Below are positions 1 to 11,655 of a stretch of DNA of 64,000 nucleotides, in pieces. Position numbers and translations under genes: made by a program. Source of the DNA: Rhodococcus ruber NBRC 15591 (GTDB lineage: Bacteria > Actinomycetota > Actinomycetes > Mycobacteriales > Mycobacteriaceae); NCBI RefSeq assembly GCF_001894945.1, contig NZ_BCXE01000002.1, forward strand, positions 1-64,000. Direction: 5' to 3'. The notes under the pieces are model-generated. The model was not told where the DNA came from. It ran no database searches and worked only from the letters and a program-made list of their open reading frames with translations. Position 1 is the stretch's first letter; every line of letters begins with the position of its first letter.

Positions 1-29
1 TGCGGGCGCCTGATCCTGCCTCCCACACG

Positions 30-60
30 CGGCCCCACCCCGGATACCGGGGTGGGGCCG
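30..60 (-). terminator. Hairpin terminator after arsA
   Basis: A perfect 14-bp stem (arms 30-43 and 47-60) with a 3-nt loop lies 20 bp beyond the arsA stop codon. No T tract follows on the minus strand, so this would be a GC-rich actinobacterial-type terminator of the arsC-arsD-arsA operon. It could also serve a plus-strand gene outside the window. Confidence 0.7.
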
Positions 61-79
61 TGCCTTTCGTGGCCGTGAT

Positions 80-1870
80 CTACCGGGCGGCGACGCGGGT
101 GGGGGCCTCGCCGAGTGCTCGCAGCGCCGGAACTCCCACCGGCTCGGTCGCGAGCAGCGGCACGACCGCGTAGCGCTCGGCGAGTTCGGTGCGGACCTTG
201 TCGATCTGCCCGAGTTCGGCGGCGGCGCGGCGGCGCAGCAGCGGTGCGGTGGGCGCGGCGGCGGCCACGGAGTTGTCGATCACCCACGCCCAGGGGTGAA
301 TGCCGGCACGTTCGAGGTCGCCCTGGAGACCCGCGGCCTCGAGCACGGGAGTGGTCTCGGCGAGGGTGATCAACAGGACCTTCGTCGAAGCCGGATCCTG
401 CAGGCGCATCATCGGGGTGACGGCGTGCAGGCCCGGGCCCAGCTGCCGGGTGACGTCGCGGTGGTAGGACCCGGTGGCGTCGAGCAGCAGCAGGGTGTGG
501 CCGGTGGGCGCGGTGTCGACGACGACGAACTTGCGCCGGGACTCCTGGATCACCCGCGAGAATGCTTGGAACACCGCCACTTCCTCGGTGCACGGGGAGC
601 GCAGGTCCTCGGCGAGGGTCGCCCGGCCCTGCTCGTCGAGGTGCGCACCCTTGGTGGCCATCACCCGCTCGTGGTAGGCGCGAGTGGCCTCGGCGGGATC
701 GATGCGCGAGACATGGAGGTGTTCGACGTCGCCGTGCAGGGTGTCGGTCAGGTGTGCGGCAGGGTCGGTGGTGGTCAGGCGGACCTCGTGCCCGCGTTCG
801 GCCAGGGCCACGGCGACGGCCGCGGCGACCGTGGTCTTCCCGACCCCGCCCTTGCCCATGCACATCACGAGACCGTGCCCGTCCCGCTCGATGTCGTCGA
901 TCAGGGCGCGCAGCGGTGCATCCGCGACGTCCGGCACCGCACCGATCTCCGGAGGGAGGTCCGTGCCGACGTCGGCCGTCTCGAACAGCGTCCCGAGGGC
1001 ATCGAGACCGATCATGTTCGCGGCCTTGAGCTCGATCAGGTCCAGCGGCAAGGGTTTCAGCGCCGCCGGCATGCCCGCCAACGCGGCCTGTTCGCGGCGG
1101 TGGATCGCGAGGGCGAGGGGGTCCGTGTCGCCGGACGGCGCCGGCAGGACGCCGTTGACGACGACGTGCTGGCGGCTCAGCCCGAGCGCGGCGAGTTCGC
1201 CGTGGGTACGGTCGATCTCGGCGAGAGCGGAGCGGGTGGCGCGGGCGACGAGCACGAGCCGGGTGCGCTGCGGGTCCGCCAGGGCGGCGACCGCGGCGGC
1301 GTACATGGTCTTCTGCTTGTCGAGCCCGGCGAGCGGTCCGAGGCACGATGCGTCGCCCTTGCCCGCCGCGAGGAACTCGGTCCAGTTCCCGGGCAGCTGC
1401 AGCAGCCGGATGGTGTGTCCGGTGGGGGCGGTGTCGAACAGCACATGGTCGAACGACGCGATCTCGCCGTCGGTGTCGGTCAGCAGCGAGGTGAACTCGT
1501 CGAACGAGGCGACCTCGGTGGTGCAGGAACCCGAGAGCTGCTCGGTGATCGAGGCGATCTCGGCGTCGGGCAGCAATCCCCGCACCGGCCCGACGATGCG
1601 TTCACGGTAGGCGTCGGCGGCCTGCTCGGGATCGATCTCGAGCGCCGACAGGCCGGGCACCGCGGGAATCGCGGTGAGGGCGTTGCCGATCGTGAGGCCG
1701 AAGACCTGACCGACGTTCGAGGCGGGGTCCGTCGAGACCAGCAGCACCTTCTTCCCGGCGCGGGCGAGACGCAGTGCGCTCGCACAGGCGATGGAGGTCT
1801 TGCCGACGCCGCCCTTGCCGGTGAAGAACACGAACCTCGGCGGGTCGGTCAGAAACGTGGGGGTGGTCAT
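80..1870 (-). CDS. arsA: ArsA arsenite-stimulated ATPase (596 aa)
   Basis: Cytosolic ATPase that energises arsenite/antimonite efflux and receives As(III) from the ArsD chaperone. The protein is the classical tandem duplication: two P-loops GKGGVGKT (near residues 14 and 325) and two DTAPTGHT signature motifs, one per half. Each half also carries a Cys in the metal-site region (SGSCTTEV and RSPCTEEV). The length matches two-domain ArsA (about 580-600 aa). The reading frame continues upstream, but the start at 1870 (MTTPTFLTDPP) fits the family and leaves 26 bp to arsD. It is last in a minus-strand operon arsC-arsD-arsA. The membrane partner here would be Acr3, encoded divergently; ArsB, the classical partner, is not in the window. 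Confidence 0.93.
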   Translation of the reverse strand: MTTPTFLTDPPRFVFFTGKGGVGKTSIACASALRLARAGKKVLLVSTDPASNVGQVFGLTIGNALTAIPAVPGLSALEIDPEQAADAYRERIVGPVRGLLPDAEIASITEQLSGSCTTEVASFDEFTSLLTDTDGEIASFDHVLFDTAPTGHTIRLLQLPGNWTEFLAAGKGDASCLGPLAGLDKQKTMYAAAVAALADPQRTRLVLVARATRSALAEIDRTHGELAALGLSRQHVVVNGVLPAPSGDTDPLALAIHRREQAALAGMPAALKPLPLDLIELKAANMIGLDALGTLFETADVGTDLPPEIGAVPDVADAPLRALIDDIERDGHGLVMCMGKGGVGKTTVAAAVAVALAERGHEVRLTTTDPAAHLTDTLHGDVEHLHVSRIDPAEATRAYHERVMATKGAHLDEQGRATLAEDLRSPCTEEVAVFQAFSRVIQESRRKFVVVDTAPTGHTLLLLDATGSYHRDVTRQLGPGLHAVTPMMRLQDPASTKVLLITLAETTPVLEAAGLQGDLERAGIHPWAWVIDNSVAAAAPTAPLLRRRAAAELGQIDKVRTELAERYAVVPLLATEPVGVPALRALGEAPTRVAAR

Positions 1871-1896
1871 CCGGTGATCTCCTCGTCCTCGACGGC

Positions 1897-2283
1897 TCAG
1901 CAGCAGGTGGCGTCGCCGGGTGTACAGCAGGCATCGTCCGCGACATTCAGCATCGTCGCGCCGACGGGTGCCTGGGCGACGTCGAGTCCCGCCCACGCGG
2001 CGAGCTGGGTCCGATCGGGGTAGCGCCCGGTGAGCACGGTGACGTCGTCGACGAGCACGAGCGGCAGACCGGCGGAGCCGGCGACCTCGAGGAAGCGCTT
2101 GACGGCGGGAGTGTGCGCGAAGGCCAGCGGATCGTTGGCCAGGTTGTGGCGGGTGATGGTGGCACCCTGATCCTTCAGCCACTGCATGTCGGCCGTGAAG
2201 GTGACGAGGTTGCGGTCCACGTCGTCGCCGCACACGCCGGTGTTGCAGCACAGGGCCGGTTCGAAGACTGCGATGGTGCTCAT
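1897..2283 (-). CDS. arsD: ArsD arsenic metallochaperone (128 aa)
   Basis: ArsD binds trivalent arsenic and hands it to ArsA; it is also a weak repressor in some systems. The characteristic Cys12-Cys13 and Cys18 site is visible near the N-terminus (ALCCNTGVCG), and there are extra vicinal Cys pairs at the C-terminus (DACCTPGDATCC), a layout known from proteobacterial ArsD. Length is normal for the family. It sits between arsC (17 bp upstream) and arsA, the usual arsDA order, so the two products should act together. Confidence 0.93.
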   Translation of the reverse strand: MSTIAVFEPALCCNTGVCGDDVDRNLVTFTADMQWLKDQGATITRHNLANDPLAFAHTPAVKRFLEVAGSAGLPLVLVDDVTVLTGRYPDRTQLAAWAGLDVAQAPVGATMLNVADDACCTPGDATCC

Positions 2284-2300
2284 GGTTTCTCCTGGTCGGA

Positions 2301-2717
2301 TCAGCGGGTAGGGGAAGCGGAGTCGAGCAGCCGGGCGGCGAGGGCGTCGACTCGGGCGGCGATGTCGTCGCGCACGAGGCGCATCCGTTCGATGCCGTCG
2401 ATGCCACGCTCGGACGGCTCGTCGGTGTCCCAGTTCTCCACGTGCGCCGCGTCGACGCGGGCGTCGCGGCCGAGGGTGACGACGAGGTCGACCTCGCTCA
2501 GTAGCTGCGGATCGATCGGCTTGGGGTACTCGCCGACCACCGGTGCGCCGACCTCCTCGAGCGCCTGCACCGAGAGGGCGTTGAGCGCCGCACCCGGTGC
2601 CGTTCCGGCGGAGTGCACGACGATGCGGTCACCCGCCGCCTTGCGCATCAGCGCGGCGGCCATCTGGGACTTGCCGCCGTTCTTCACGCAGACGAACAGC
2701 ACCGAGGGTGTGTGCAC
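2301..2717 (-). CDS. arsC: Arsenate reductase, low-molecular-weight phosphatase type, KNGGKS variant (138 aa)
   Basis: LMW-PTP-fold arsenate reductase, converting As(V) to As(III) for efflux. The catalytic loop near residue 10 reads CVKNGGKS rather than the CVHNAGRS of the other two ArsC proteins in this island, so Lys replaces Arg at the oxyanion-binding position. Corynebacteria carry comparable monomeric ArsC variants alongside mycothiol-dependent ones; assignment of the electron donor here is inference. It is first in the minus-strand arsC-arsD-arsA operon and is transcribed from the divergent promoter shared with arsR. The start at 2717 leaves a 71-bp intergenic region to arsR. Confidence 0.88.
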   Translation of the reverse strand: MHTPSVLFVCVKNGGKSQMAAALMRKAAGDRIVVHSAGTAPGAALNALSVQALEEVGAPVVGEYPKPIDPQLLSEVDLVVTLGRDARVDAAHVENWDTDEPSERGIDGIERMRLVRDDIAARVDALAARLLDSASPTR

Positions 2718-2752
2718 GGGAGGGTTTCCTTTCGACCGGGCCGGCTGTCCGT

Positions 2753-2782
2753 TTGACGCCGTGTTTCGACAACCGTCAATAT
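2753..2782 (+). promoter_or_regulatory. Divergent ars promoter with ArsR-type inverted repeat; leaderless arsR start
   Basis: TTGACG (2753-2758) and CGTCAA (2774-2779) form an inverted repeat with a 15-bp spacer. TTGACG also fits a -35, and CAATAT (2777-2782) lies 18 bp downstream as a -10. The arsR ATG follows only 6 bp after that -10 with no Shine-Dalgarno sequence, so the transcript is probably leaderless. ArsR bound to the repeat would cover both promoter elements. Position and symmetry are seen; binding is inferred. Confidence 0.5.
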
Positions 2783-2788
2783 AGACGC

Positions 2789-3190
2789 ATGCCGAATCAA
2801 CCGCCGCGCGGGGACGAGCCCTGCTGCCCGCCGCTCAGCCGCGAGCCGCTCACCTCCGATTGGGCCGGTGACCTGGCCCGCATGTTCAAGGCCCTGGGCG
2901 ATCCGGTGCGCCTGCGGATGCTGAGCCTGATCGCCAGCCACGAGGGTGGCGAGTGCTGCGTGTGCGACATCTCACCGTCCTTCGACCTGTCGCAACCGAC
3001 CATCTCGCATCATCTGAAGGTGCTGCGGGAGGCCGGCCTCCTCGACTGCGAACGTCGCGGCACCTGGGTGCACTACCGGGTCGTCCCCGCCGCTCTGGCA
3101 CAGCTGTCCGCGGTGCTGTCCGTCGAATCCGGGCTCGTCGCGACCTCGTCGTGCGCGCCCGCCGGCACCCTCGAGGAGGTCGCCTCGTGA
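2789..3190 (+). CDS. arsR: ArsR-family As(III)-responsive repressor (133 aa)
   Basis: Winged-helix SmtB/ArsR repressor that releases DNA on binding As(III). The metal motif in the DNA-recognition region reads GECCVCDIS (ELCVCDL in the prototype), followed by the recognition helix [17 protein letters not shown]. Extra Cys residues occur at the N-terminus (EPCCPP) and C-terminus (SSCAP). ATG 2789 was chosen because the longer frame upstream has no homology and the promoter ends at about 2782. Its stop overlaps the acr3 GTG by 3 nt (GTGA), so the two are translationally coupled. It probably controls both divergent ars operons. Confidence 0.92.
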   Translation: MPNQPPRGDEPCCPPLSREPLTSDWAGDLARMFKALGDPVRLRMLSLIASHEGGECCVCDISPSFDLSQPTISHHLKVLREAGLLDCERRGTWVHYRVVPAALAQLSAVLSVESGLVATSSCAPAGTLEEVAS

Positions 3191-4266
3191 CCACCACCAG
3201 CGACCACCCGGCCGTGGTCGGCAAGCTGTCCACCCTCGACCGGTTCCTGCCGGTGTGGATCGGCGTCGCCATGGTCGCCGGCCTGTTGCTCGGCCGCCTG
3301 ATCCCGGGCCTCGGCGACATCATCTCCACCGTCGAGATCGACGGCATCTCGCTGCCGATCGCCCTCGGCCTGCTGATCATGATGTACCCGGTGCTGGCCA
3401 AGGTGCGCTACGACCGGCTCGACACCGTCACCGGCGACCGGCGGATGCTGATCGGCTCGCTGGTCCTCAACTGGATCGTCGGGCCGGCGCTGATGTTCGC
3501 CCTGGCCTGGCTGATGCTGCCCGACCTGCCCGAGTACCGCACGGGGCTGATCATCGTCGGTCTGGCCCGCTGCATCGCCATGGTCATCATCTGGAACGAC
3601 CTCGCCTGCGGCGACCGCGAAGCCGCCGCCGTGCTCGTCGCACTCAACTCCGTCTTCCAGGTGATCATGTTCGCCGGCCTCGGTTGGTTCTACCTCTCGG
3701 TGCTGCCGGGCTGGCTCGGACTCGAACAGACCACCCTCGACGTCTCGCCCTGGCAGATCGCCAAGTCGGTGCTCATCTTCCTCGGCATCCCGCTGCTCGC
3801 CGGCTTCCTCACCCGCCACTTCGGCGAGAAGGCCAAGGGCCGGACCTGGTACGAGCAGAAGTTCCTGCCCAGGATCGGGCCGTGGGCCCTGTACGGCCTG
3901 CTGTTCACCATCGTGATGCTCTTCGCGCTGCAGGGCGAGCAGATCACCTCCCACCCGTGGGACGTCGCCCGCATCGCCCTGCCGCTGCTGGCGTACTTCG
4001 CGATCATGTGGGGCGGTGGCTACCTCCTGGGCGCGGCGATGGGCCTGGGCTACGAGCGCACCACCACCCTCGCGTTCACCGCGGCCGGCAACAACTTCGA
4101 ACTCGCCATCGCCGTGGCCATCGCCACCTTCGGCGTCACCTCCGGCCAGGCCCTCGCGGGAGTGGTCGGACCGCTCATCGAGGTGCCCGTGCTCGTCGGC
4201 CTCGTCTACGTCTCGCTCGCCCTGCGTAAGCGCTTCGCCCCCTCCACCACCCCCGCCGCTTCGTGA
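3187..4266 (+). CDS. acr3: Acr3 arsenite efflux permease (359 aa)
   Basis: Inner-membrane As(III)/H+ antiporter of the BART superfamily, with about ten hydrophobic segments. The family's essential Cys lies in a conserved helix; here Cys129 (GLARCIAMV) and Cys141 (NDLACGD) are present, as is the AAGNNFELAIA motif with its conserved Glu near the C-terminal end. The GTG start at 3187 overlaps the arsR stop and gives the usual length. It is the efflux module for arsenite made by the three ArsC proteins and may be energised by ArsA/ArsD from the divergent operon. Confidence 0.94.
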   Translation: MTTTSDHPAVVGKLSTLDRFLPVWIGVAMVAGLLLGRLIPGLGDIISTVEIDGISLPIALGLLIMMYPVLAKVRYDRLDTVTGDRRMLIGSLVLNWIVGPALMFALAWLMLPDLPEYRTGLIIVGLARCIAMVIIWNDLACGDREAAAVLVALNSVFQVIMFAGLGWFYLSVLPGWLGLEQTTLDVSPWQIAKSVLIFLGIPLLAGFLTRHFGEKAKGRTWYEQKFLPRIGPWALYGLLFTIVMLFALQGEQITSHPWDVARIALPLLAYFAIMWGGGYLLGAAMGLGYERTTTLAFTAAGNNFELAIAVAIATFGVTSGQALAGVVGPLIEVPVLVGLVYVSLALRKRFAPSTTPAAS

Positions 4267-4289
4267 AGCCCGAGAGCCAGGGAGCCGAC

Positions 4290-4949
4290 ATGTCCGACCA
4301 CTCCGACCGCCACCAGCCCGAACTGCTCATGCCGCAGGCGGTACTCCAGCGTGCCGCCGAGCACCTCGCCGACAAGTACGACGGGATCTTCTCCCCGCAG
4401 ACCGTCGAACGGGTGGTGTTCGAGTCCTATGCGGCACTGCGCCGCACCGCCACCGTCTACACCCACCTGACCGCGCTCGCCCCGCGCTTCGCCGCCGAAC
4501 GCCTGACCGCACTGGCCCAGGCCGAAGGCGCCGTCGCCAAGGACGTTCCGGAGGTGCTGTTCGTCTGTGTGCACAACGCCGGCCGCTCCCAGATGGCCGC
4601 CGCCCTGCTGGATCACCACGCGGGTGGCCGCGTCCACGTCCGCTCCGCGGGCTCCGCGCCGATCGCGGCGATCAACCCGGTGGTGGTCGAGGCCATGGCC
4701 GAGCTCGGCCTCGATCTCGGCGCCGAGTTCCCCAAACCGCTCACCGACGACGTCGTCGCCGCCGCGGACGTGGTCGTCACCATGGGCTGCGGCGACGCCT
4801 GCGCGGTCTATCCCGGCAAGCGCTACCTCGACTGGACCGTCCCCGACCCGGACGGGCAATCCCTCGAGGTCGTCCGCACCATCCGTGACGACGTCGACGC
4901 CCGGGTCCGCGCTCTGCTCGCCGACCTCACCGCCGTTCCCACCGCCTGA
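4290..4949 (+). CDS. arsC: Arsenate reductase with N-terminal three-helix-bundle domain (219 aa)
   Basis: Fusion protein. The first roughly 75 residues form a helical segment (QAVLQRAAEHLADKYDGIFS onwards) resembling the actinobacterial three-helix bundle dimerisation domain. It is followed by a complete LMW-PTP-type arsenate reductase with catalytic loop CVHNAGRS and GCGDACAVYPG. The C-terminal part is closely similar to the next gene, suggesting duplication. The His-Asn-Ala-Gly loop is typical of mycothiol/mycoredoxin-dependent arsenate reductases. ATG 4290 has AGGGAG 5-10 bp upstream; a GTG at 4263 overlapping the acr3 stop is the alternative start. Confidence 0.88.
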   Translation: MSDHSDRHQPELLMPQAVLQRAAEHLADKYDGIFSPQTVERVVFESYAALRRTATVYTHLTALAPRFAAERLTALAQAEGAVAKDVPEVLFVCVHNAGRSQMAAALLDHHAGGRVHVRSAGSAPIAAINPVVVEAMAELGLDLGAEFPKPLTDDVVAAADVVVTMGCGDACAVYPGKRYLDWTVPDPDGQSLEVVRTIRDDVDARVRALLADLTAVPTA

Positions 4950-4968
4950 CACCCGAAAGGTTCCCTCG

Positions 4969-5385
4969 ATGACCACCAAGCCGTCCGTGCTGTTCGTGTG
5001 CGTGCACAACGCCGGCCGCTCCCAGATGGCCGCCGGATTCCTCACCGCCCTCGCCGGCGACGCCGTCGAGGTCCGTTCCGCCGGCAGCGCCCCCGCCGAT
5101 CAGGTCAACCCCGCCGCCGTCGAGGCCATGGCCGAGCTCGGCATCGACATCTCCACCCAATCCCCGAAGATCCTCACCACCGACGCCGTCGAAGCCTCCG
5201 ACGTGGTGATCACCATGGGCTGCGGCGACACCTGCCCGGTCTTCCCCGGCAAGAGCTACCGCGACTGGGTGCTCGAGGACCCGGCCGGCAAGGGCGTCGA
5301 GTCGGTCCGCCCCATCCGCGACGAGATCAAGACGCGGGTCGAGGCACTGATCGCCGAACTCGTCCCCGGCGCCGTCCGCAGCTGA
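4969..5385 (+). CDS. arsC: Mycothiol-type arsenate reductase ArsC (138 aa)
   Basis: Stand-alone LMW-PTP-fold arsenate reductase. The catalytic loop begins at Cys11 (CVHNAGRS), followed by RSAGSAPADQVNP and a GCGDTCPVFPGK motif, the pattern of corynebacterial and mycobacterial enzymes that form an arseno-mycothiol adduct resolved by mycoredoxin. It lies 19 bp after the fusion ArsC in the same operon and is followed by a strong hairpin, so it may be the last highly expressed gene of the arsR-acr3-arsC-arsC unit. Confidence 0.92.
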   Translation: MTTKPSVLFVCVHNAGRSQMAAGFLTALAGDAVEVRSAGSAPADQVNPAAVEAMAELGIDISTQSPKILTTDAVEASDVVITMGCGDTCPVFPGKSYRDWVLEDPAGKGVESVRPIRDEIKTRVEALIAELVPGAVRS

Positions 5386-5390
5386 CCGAG

Positions 5391-5432
5391 CGCAGGGCGT
5401 GTCCGGCCGGATCCACCGGGACACGCCCTGCG
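5391..5432 (+). terminator. Hairpin after arsC
   Basis: A perfect 14-bp stem, arms 5391-5404 and 5419-5432, with a 14-nt loop lies 6 bp after the arsC stop. It could end or attenuate transcription before the DUF2703 and arsO genes, which would then need read-through or their own promoter. Confidence 0.65.
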
Positions 5433-5503
5433 GCCCGGCCGGGTCGGCCACACTGGAGCCGGGTCGACTCCCACCTTCCCCGCGAACCGAGAAGGGGTGC
5501 GCG

Positions 5504-5905
5504 ATGACGGCACTGCCCATCGTCTGGCAACGCCTGGTCAGCCAGGGACAGACGTGCCGCCGCTGCGCCGGCACCGGTGAGCAGGTCCAGGACGCGATCG
5601 GCACGCTCGAGCAGGTCCTGCGCCCGCTCGGCATCGCACCGCACCTCGAGGTCCGCGAACTCGACGACGCCGCCTTCGCCGCGGACCCGGCCGAATCCAA
5701 CCGCATCTGGATCGCCGGCCGCCCGCTCGAGGACTGGCTCGACGCCGACGTCGGCAGCAGCCGCTGCTGCTCGGTGTGCGGCGACTCCCCGTGCCGGACA
5801 GTGGCACTCGGACCGGTCACCTTCGAAGAGATCCCCGAACGACTGATCGTCAAGGCCGCCCTGATCGCCGCGGCGAGCCTGCTCGACGCCCCCGGTCACC
5901 CCTGA
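5504..5905 (+). CDS. DUF2703-like cysteine-rich protein (133 aa)
   Basis: Small cytosolic protein with a thiol-rich pattern: an N-terminal CRRCAGT pair in a segment resembling a thioredoxin-like fold, and a central cluster SRCCSVCGDSPCRTV. This matches the DUF2703 family, which I know from arsenic and mercury resistance neighbourhoods; its biochemical role is not established. It sits between the arsC genes and arsO. A metal-binding or thiol-transfer role is plausible but inferred. RBS is GAAGGGG shortly before ATG 5504. Confidence 0.7.
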   Translation: MTALPIVWQRLVSQGQTCRRCAGTGEQVQDAIGTLEQVLRPLGIAPHLEVRELDDAAFAADPAESNRIWIAGRPLEDWLDADVGSSRCCSVCGDSPCRTVALGPVTFEEIPERLIVKAALIAAASLLDAPGHP

Positions 5906-5948
5906 CGGCCGGGATCGACGATCTGCGCACGCGATGCCGAGGGAGACG

Positions 5949-7010
5949 ATGAGCACGGTCGAGGTGGACGTCGTGGTGATCGGGGGTGGGCAGGCCGGCC
6001 TGGCCGCCGGGTACTACCTGCGCCGGGCCGGGCTCGAGTTCGTCGTCCTCGATGATCAGCCCACACCGGGCGGCGCGTGGCCGCACACCTGGCCGTCGCT
6101 GCGGTTGTTCTCCCCCGCGGAGTACGCGTCGCTGCCGGGATGGCCGATGCCGCCGTGGCGGGACGGGTTCCCACCCGCCCGGCACGTGATCGAGTATCTG
6201 ACCGCGTACGAGCGCCGCTACGGCCTGCCGGTGCGGCGGCCGGTGCGGGTGCGGGCGGTCACCCGCGACGACGACGGGGAGCGGCTGCGGGTGGACACCG
6301 CGGAGCGGGTGTGGCGGGCACGGCGGGTGATCAGCGCCACCGGCACCTGGCAGCAGCCGTTCTGGCCCGCTTGTCCCGGAGCCCGCGGCTTCGCGGGCAG
6401 ACAGTTGCACACCGTGCAGTACCGCACCCCGGGTGAATTCGCCGGTAAGGCGGTCGTGGTGGTCGGCGGCGGCAACTCCGGCGCCCAGCTGGTCGCCGAG
6501 ATCTCGGAGGTCACCGACAGCACCTGGGTGACCACCCGGCCGCCGCGGTTCCTGCCGGACGACGTCGACGGACGCGTGTTGTTCGAGATGGCCTCGCGGC
6601 GCGCGCTGGCGCTGGCTGCCGGGCGCCCCGATCCGGGCGGTATCACCGACCTCGGTGACATCGTGATGGTTCCGGAGATCCTCGCGGCCCGGGACCGCGG
6701 CGCGCTGGATCCGCTGCCGATGTTCGACCGGCTGACCCGGGACGGCATCTCGTGGGACGACACCGGGGAGAGCCGGCGCGCGGACGTGATCGTCTGGGCC
6801 ACCGGATTCCGCCCCGCCCTGGCGCCGCTGCGGCCGCTGCACCTGCGCGGGCCCGACGGTTCGATCGATGTGGCGGGCACCCAGGCGTTGAAGGAACCCA
6901 AGCTGCATCTGCTCGGCTACGGGGATTGGACCGGCCCCGGCTCGGCCACGTTGATCGGGGTCGGGCGCACCGCCAAGGCCACCGTCGCCGGCCTGGCGCT
7001 GGACCTCTGA
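5949..7010 (+). CDS. arsO: ArsO-like FAD/NAD(P)H flavoprotein monooxygenase (353 aa)
   Basis: Flavoprotein of the YUM/FMO-like group often placed in ars operons as ArsO. Seen: an N-terminal FAD-binding GGGQAGLAAGYYLRRAGLE motif, a second Rossmann motif VVVGGGNSGAQ for NADPH near residue 165, and a C-terminal GYGDWTGPGSATLIGVG segment. The start at 5949 has GAGGGAGACG directly upstream; an in-frame ATG at 5934 is the alternative. ArsO proteins are proposed to act on organoarsenicals or trivalent arsenic; the exact reaction is not settled. It is the last gene of the plus-strand ars operon and converges on the redox operon. Confidence 0.82.
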   Translation: MSTVEVDVVVIGGGQAGLAAGYYLRRAGLEFVVLDDQPTPGGAWPHTWPSLRLFSPAEYASLPGWPMPPWRDGFPPARHVIEYLTAYERRYGLPVRRPVRVRAVTRDDDGERLRVDTAERVWRARRVISATGTWQQPFWPACPGARGFAGRQLHTVQYRTPGEFAGKAVVVVGGGNSGAQLVAEISEVTDSTWVTTRPPRFLPDDVDGRVLFEMASRRALALAAGRPDPGGITDLGDIVMVPEILAARDRGALDPLPMFDRLTRDGISWDDTGESRRADVIVWATGFRPALAPLRPLHLRGPDGSIDVAGTQALKEPKLHLLGYGDWTGPGSATLIGVGRTAKATVAGLALDL

Positions 7011-7072
7011 GCCGGCACCGTGGCCGGAACGCCCCTATGAGCACCCCCGGGGCTCGAGCGGGACCGGAAGCC

Positions 7073-8082
7073 TCACACGATGCCGTAGGCGCGGTGGTCG
7101 GCCTCGCGGAGCGCGCCGACGTAGTCACCGCGTCCGCGGCCGGTCCCGTCCGCGCCGGACGACACGGCGAGCACGCCGCGGAACTCGTCGACACTGTGAT
7201 ATCCCTTGCGGCGCATCCACTCACGCACACCGTCGAGCAGGACGGCGGCGTACTCGGGTCCGTGGCGCAGCAATGCCGAGGCGGACTGCACGACGTCCGC
7301 ACCGGCGAGCAGATACTCGATCACGTCGGTGGCGTCCTCGACGCCGGTGGTCGCGGCCAGGTCGGCGCGCACCCGTCCCCGCAGCAACGCGATCCAGGTC
7401 TGCGGCAACCGGGTCTCCGCGCGGGTCGACAGGGTCACGGCCGGGACCACCGTGAGGGTTTCGGAATCGATGCCGGGCTGCAGGAACCGGTTGAACAGCA
7501 CCAGTCCGTCGGCCCCGGCCTCGTCGAGACGGAGCGCCATCTCGCCGATCGAACTGAACTGGGGGCTCATCTTGACCGCCACCGGCACGGTGACGGCGTC
7601 CGCGACCCGGGCCAGGACGTCGAGGTGTCGTTGCTCGACGTCCCGGCCACTGATGTGCGGATCACCGGGCAGGTAGTAGATGTTCAGCTCGATGGCGGCC
7701 GCACCGGCGTCCTGCATCGAGCGTGCGTAGCCCGCCCACGCGCCCGGGGTGACGCCGTTCAGGCTGCCGATCACCGGGACGGCGACCGCCTGCGCGGCGC
7801 GTTCGAGCAGGCTCAGGTAGCGGCGCGGTCCATGGTCCTCGACGGCGTCGTCCGGAAAGTACGACGAGGACTCGGCGTAGCTCTGCGAACCGTGCTCGGT
7901 CAGTGCCGCATTGCGTTCCGCCTCACGCAGCAGCTGCTCCTCGAACAGCGAACACAGCACCACCGCACCGACGCCCGCGTCGGCGAGCCGGCGGACCCCA
8001 CCGACCGTGCGGGACAGTGGGGATGCCGCCGCCATCAGGGGATTCGGCAGGTCCAGGCCCAGGTAGCGCGTCGACAGGTCCA

Positions 8083-8083
<1 letters not shown>
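7073..8083 (-). CDS. Dihydroorotate dehydrogenase-like flavoprotein (336 aa)
   Basis: TIM-barrel FMN protein of the dihydroorotate dehydrogenase / PreA group. It begins MDLSTRYLGLDLPNPLMAAA and contains VPVIGSLNGV, an IELNIYY strand where pyrimidine enzymes have an Asn/Cys active site, and a VAVKMSPQFS segment with the flavin-contact Lys. No ferredoxin domain is fused, unlike PreA. Its ATG shares one base with the stop of nifJ, so it is translationally coupled. Genes of this type recur beside nifJ and GltD-like genes in anaerobes; substrate unknown, and a true pyrimidine-biosynthetic role is unlikely given the context. Confidence 0.8.

Positions 8084-11651
<3,568 letters not shown>

Positions 11652-11655
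<4 letters not shown>

Noticed and set aside
296-2023. Open plus-strand frame opposite arsA
   Set aside because: Gly/Arg/His-rich antisense translation with no motif, typical of high-GC shadow frames.
80-2407. Long arsA frame extending over arsD and into arsC
   Set aside because: The extra N-terminal sequence is Arg/His-rich and overlaps the well-supported arsD in another frame. The family start MTTPTFLTDPP lies at 1870.
7011-7072. Terminator between arsO and the dihydroorotate dehydrogenase-like gene
   Set aside because: Only short imperfect complementarity (GAGC...GCTC) is present; no stem comparable to the other terminators.
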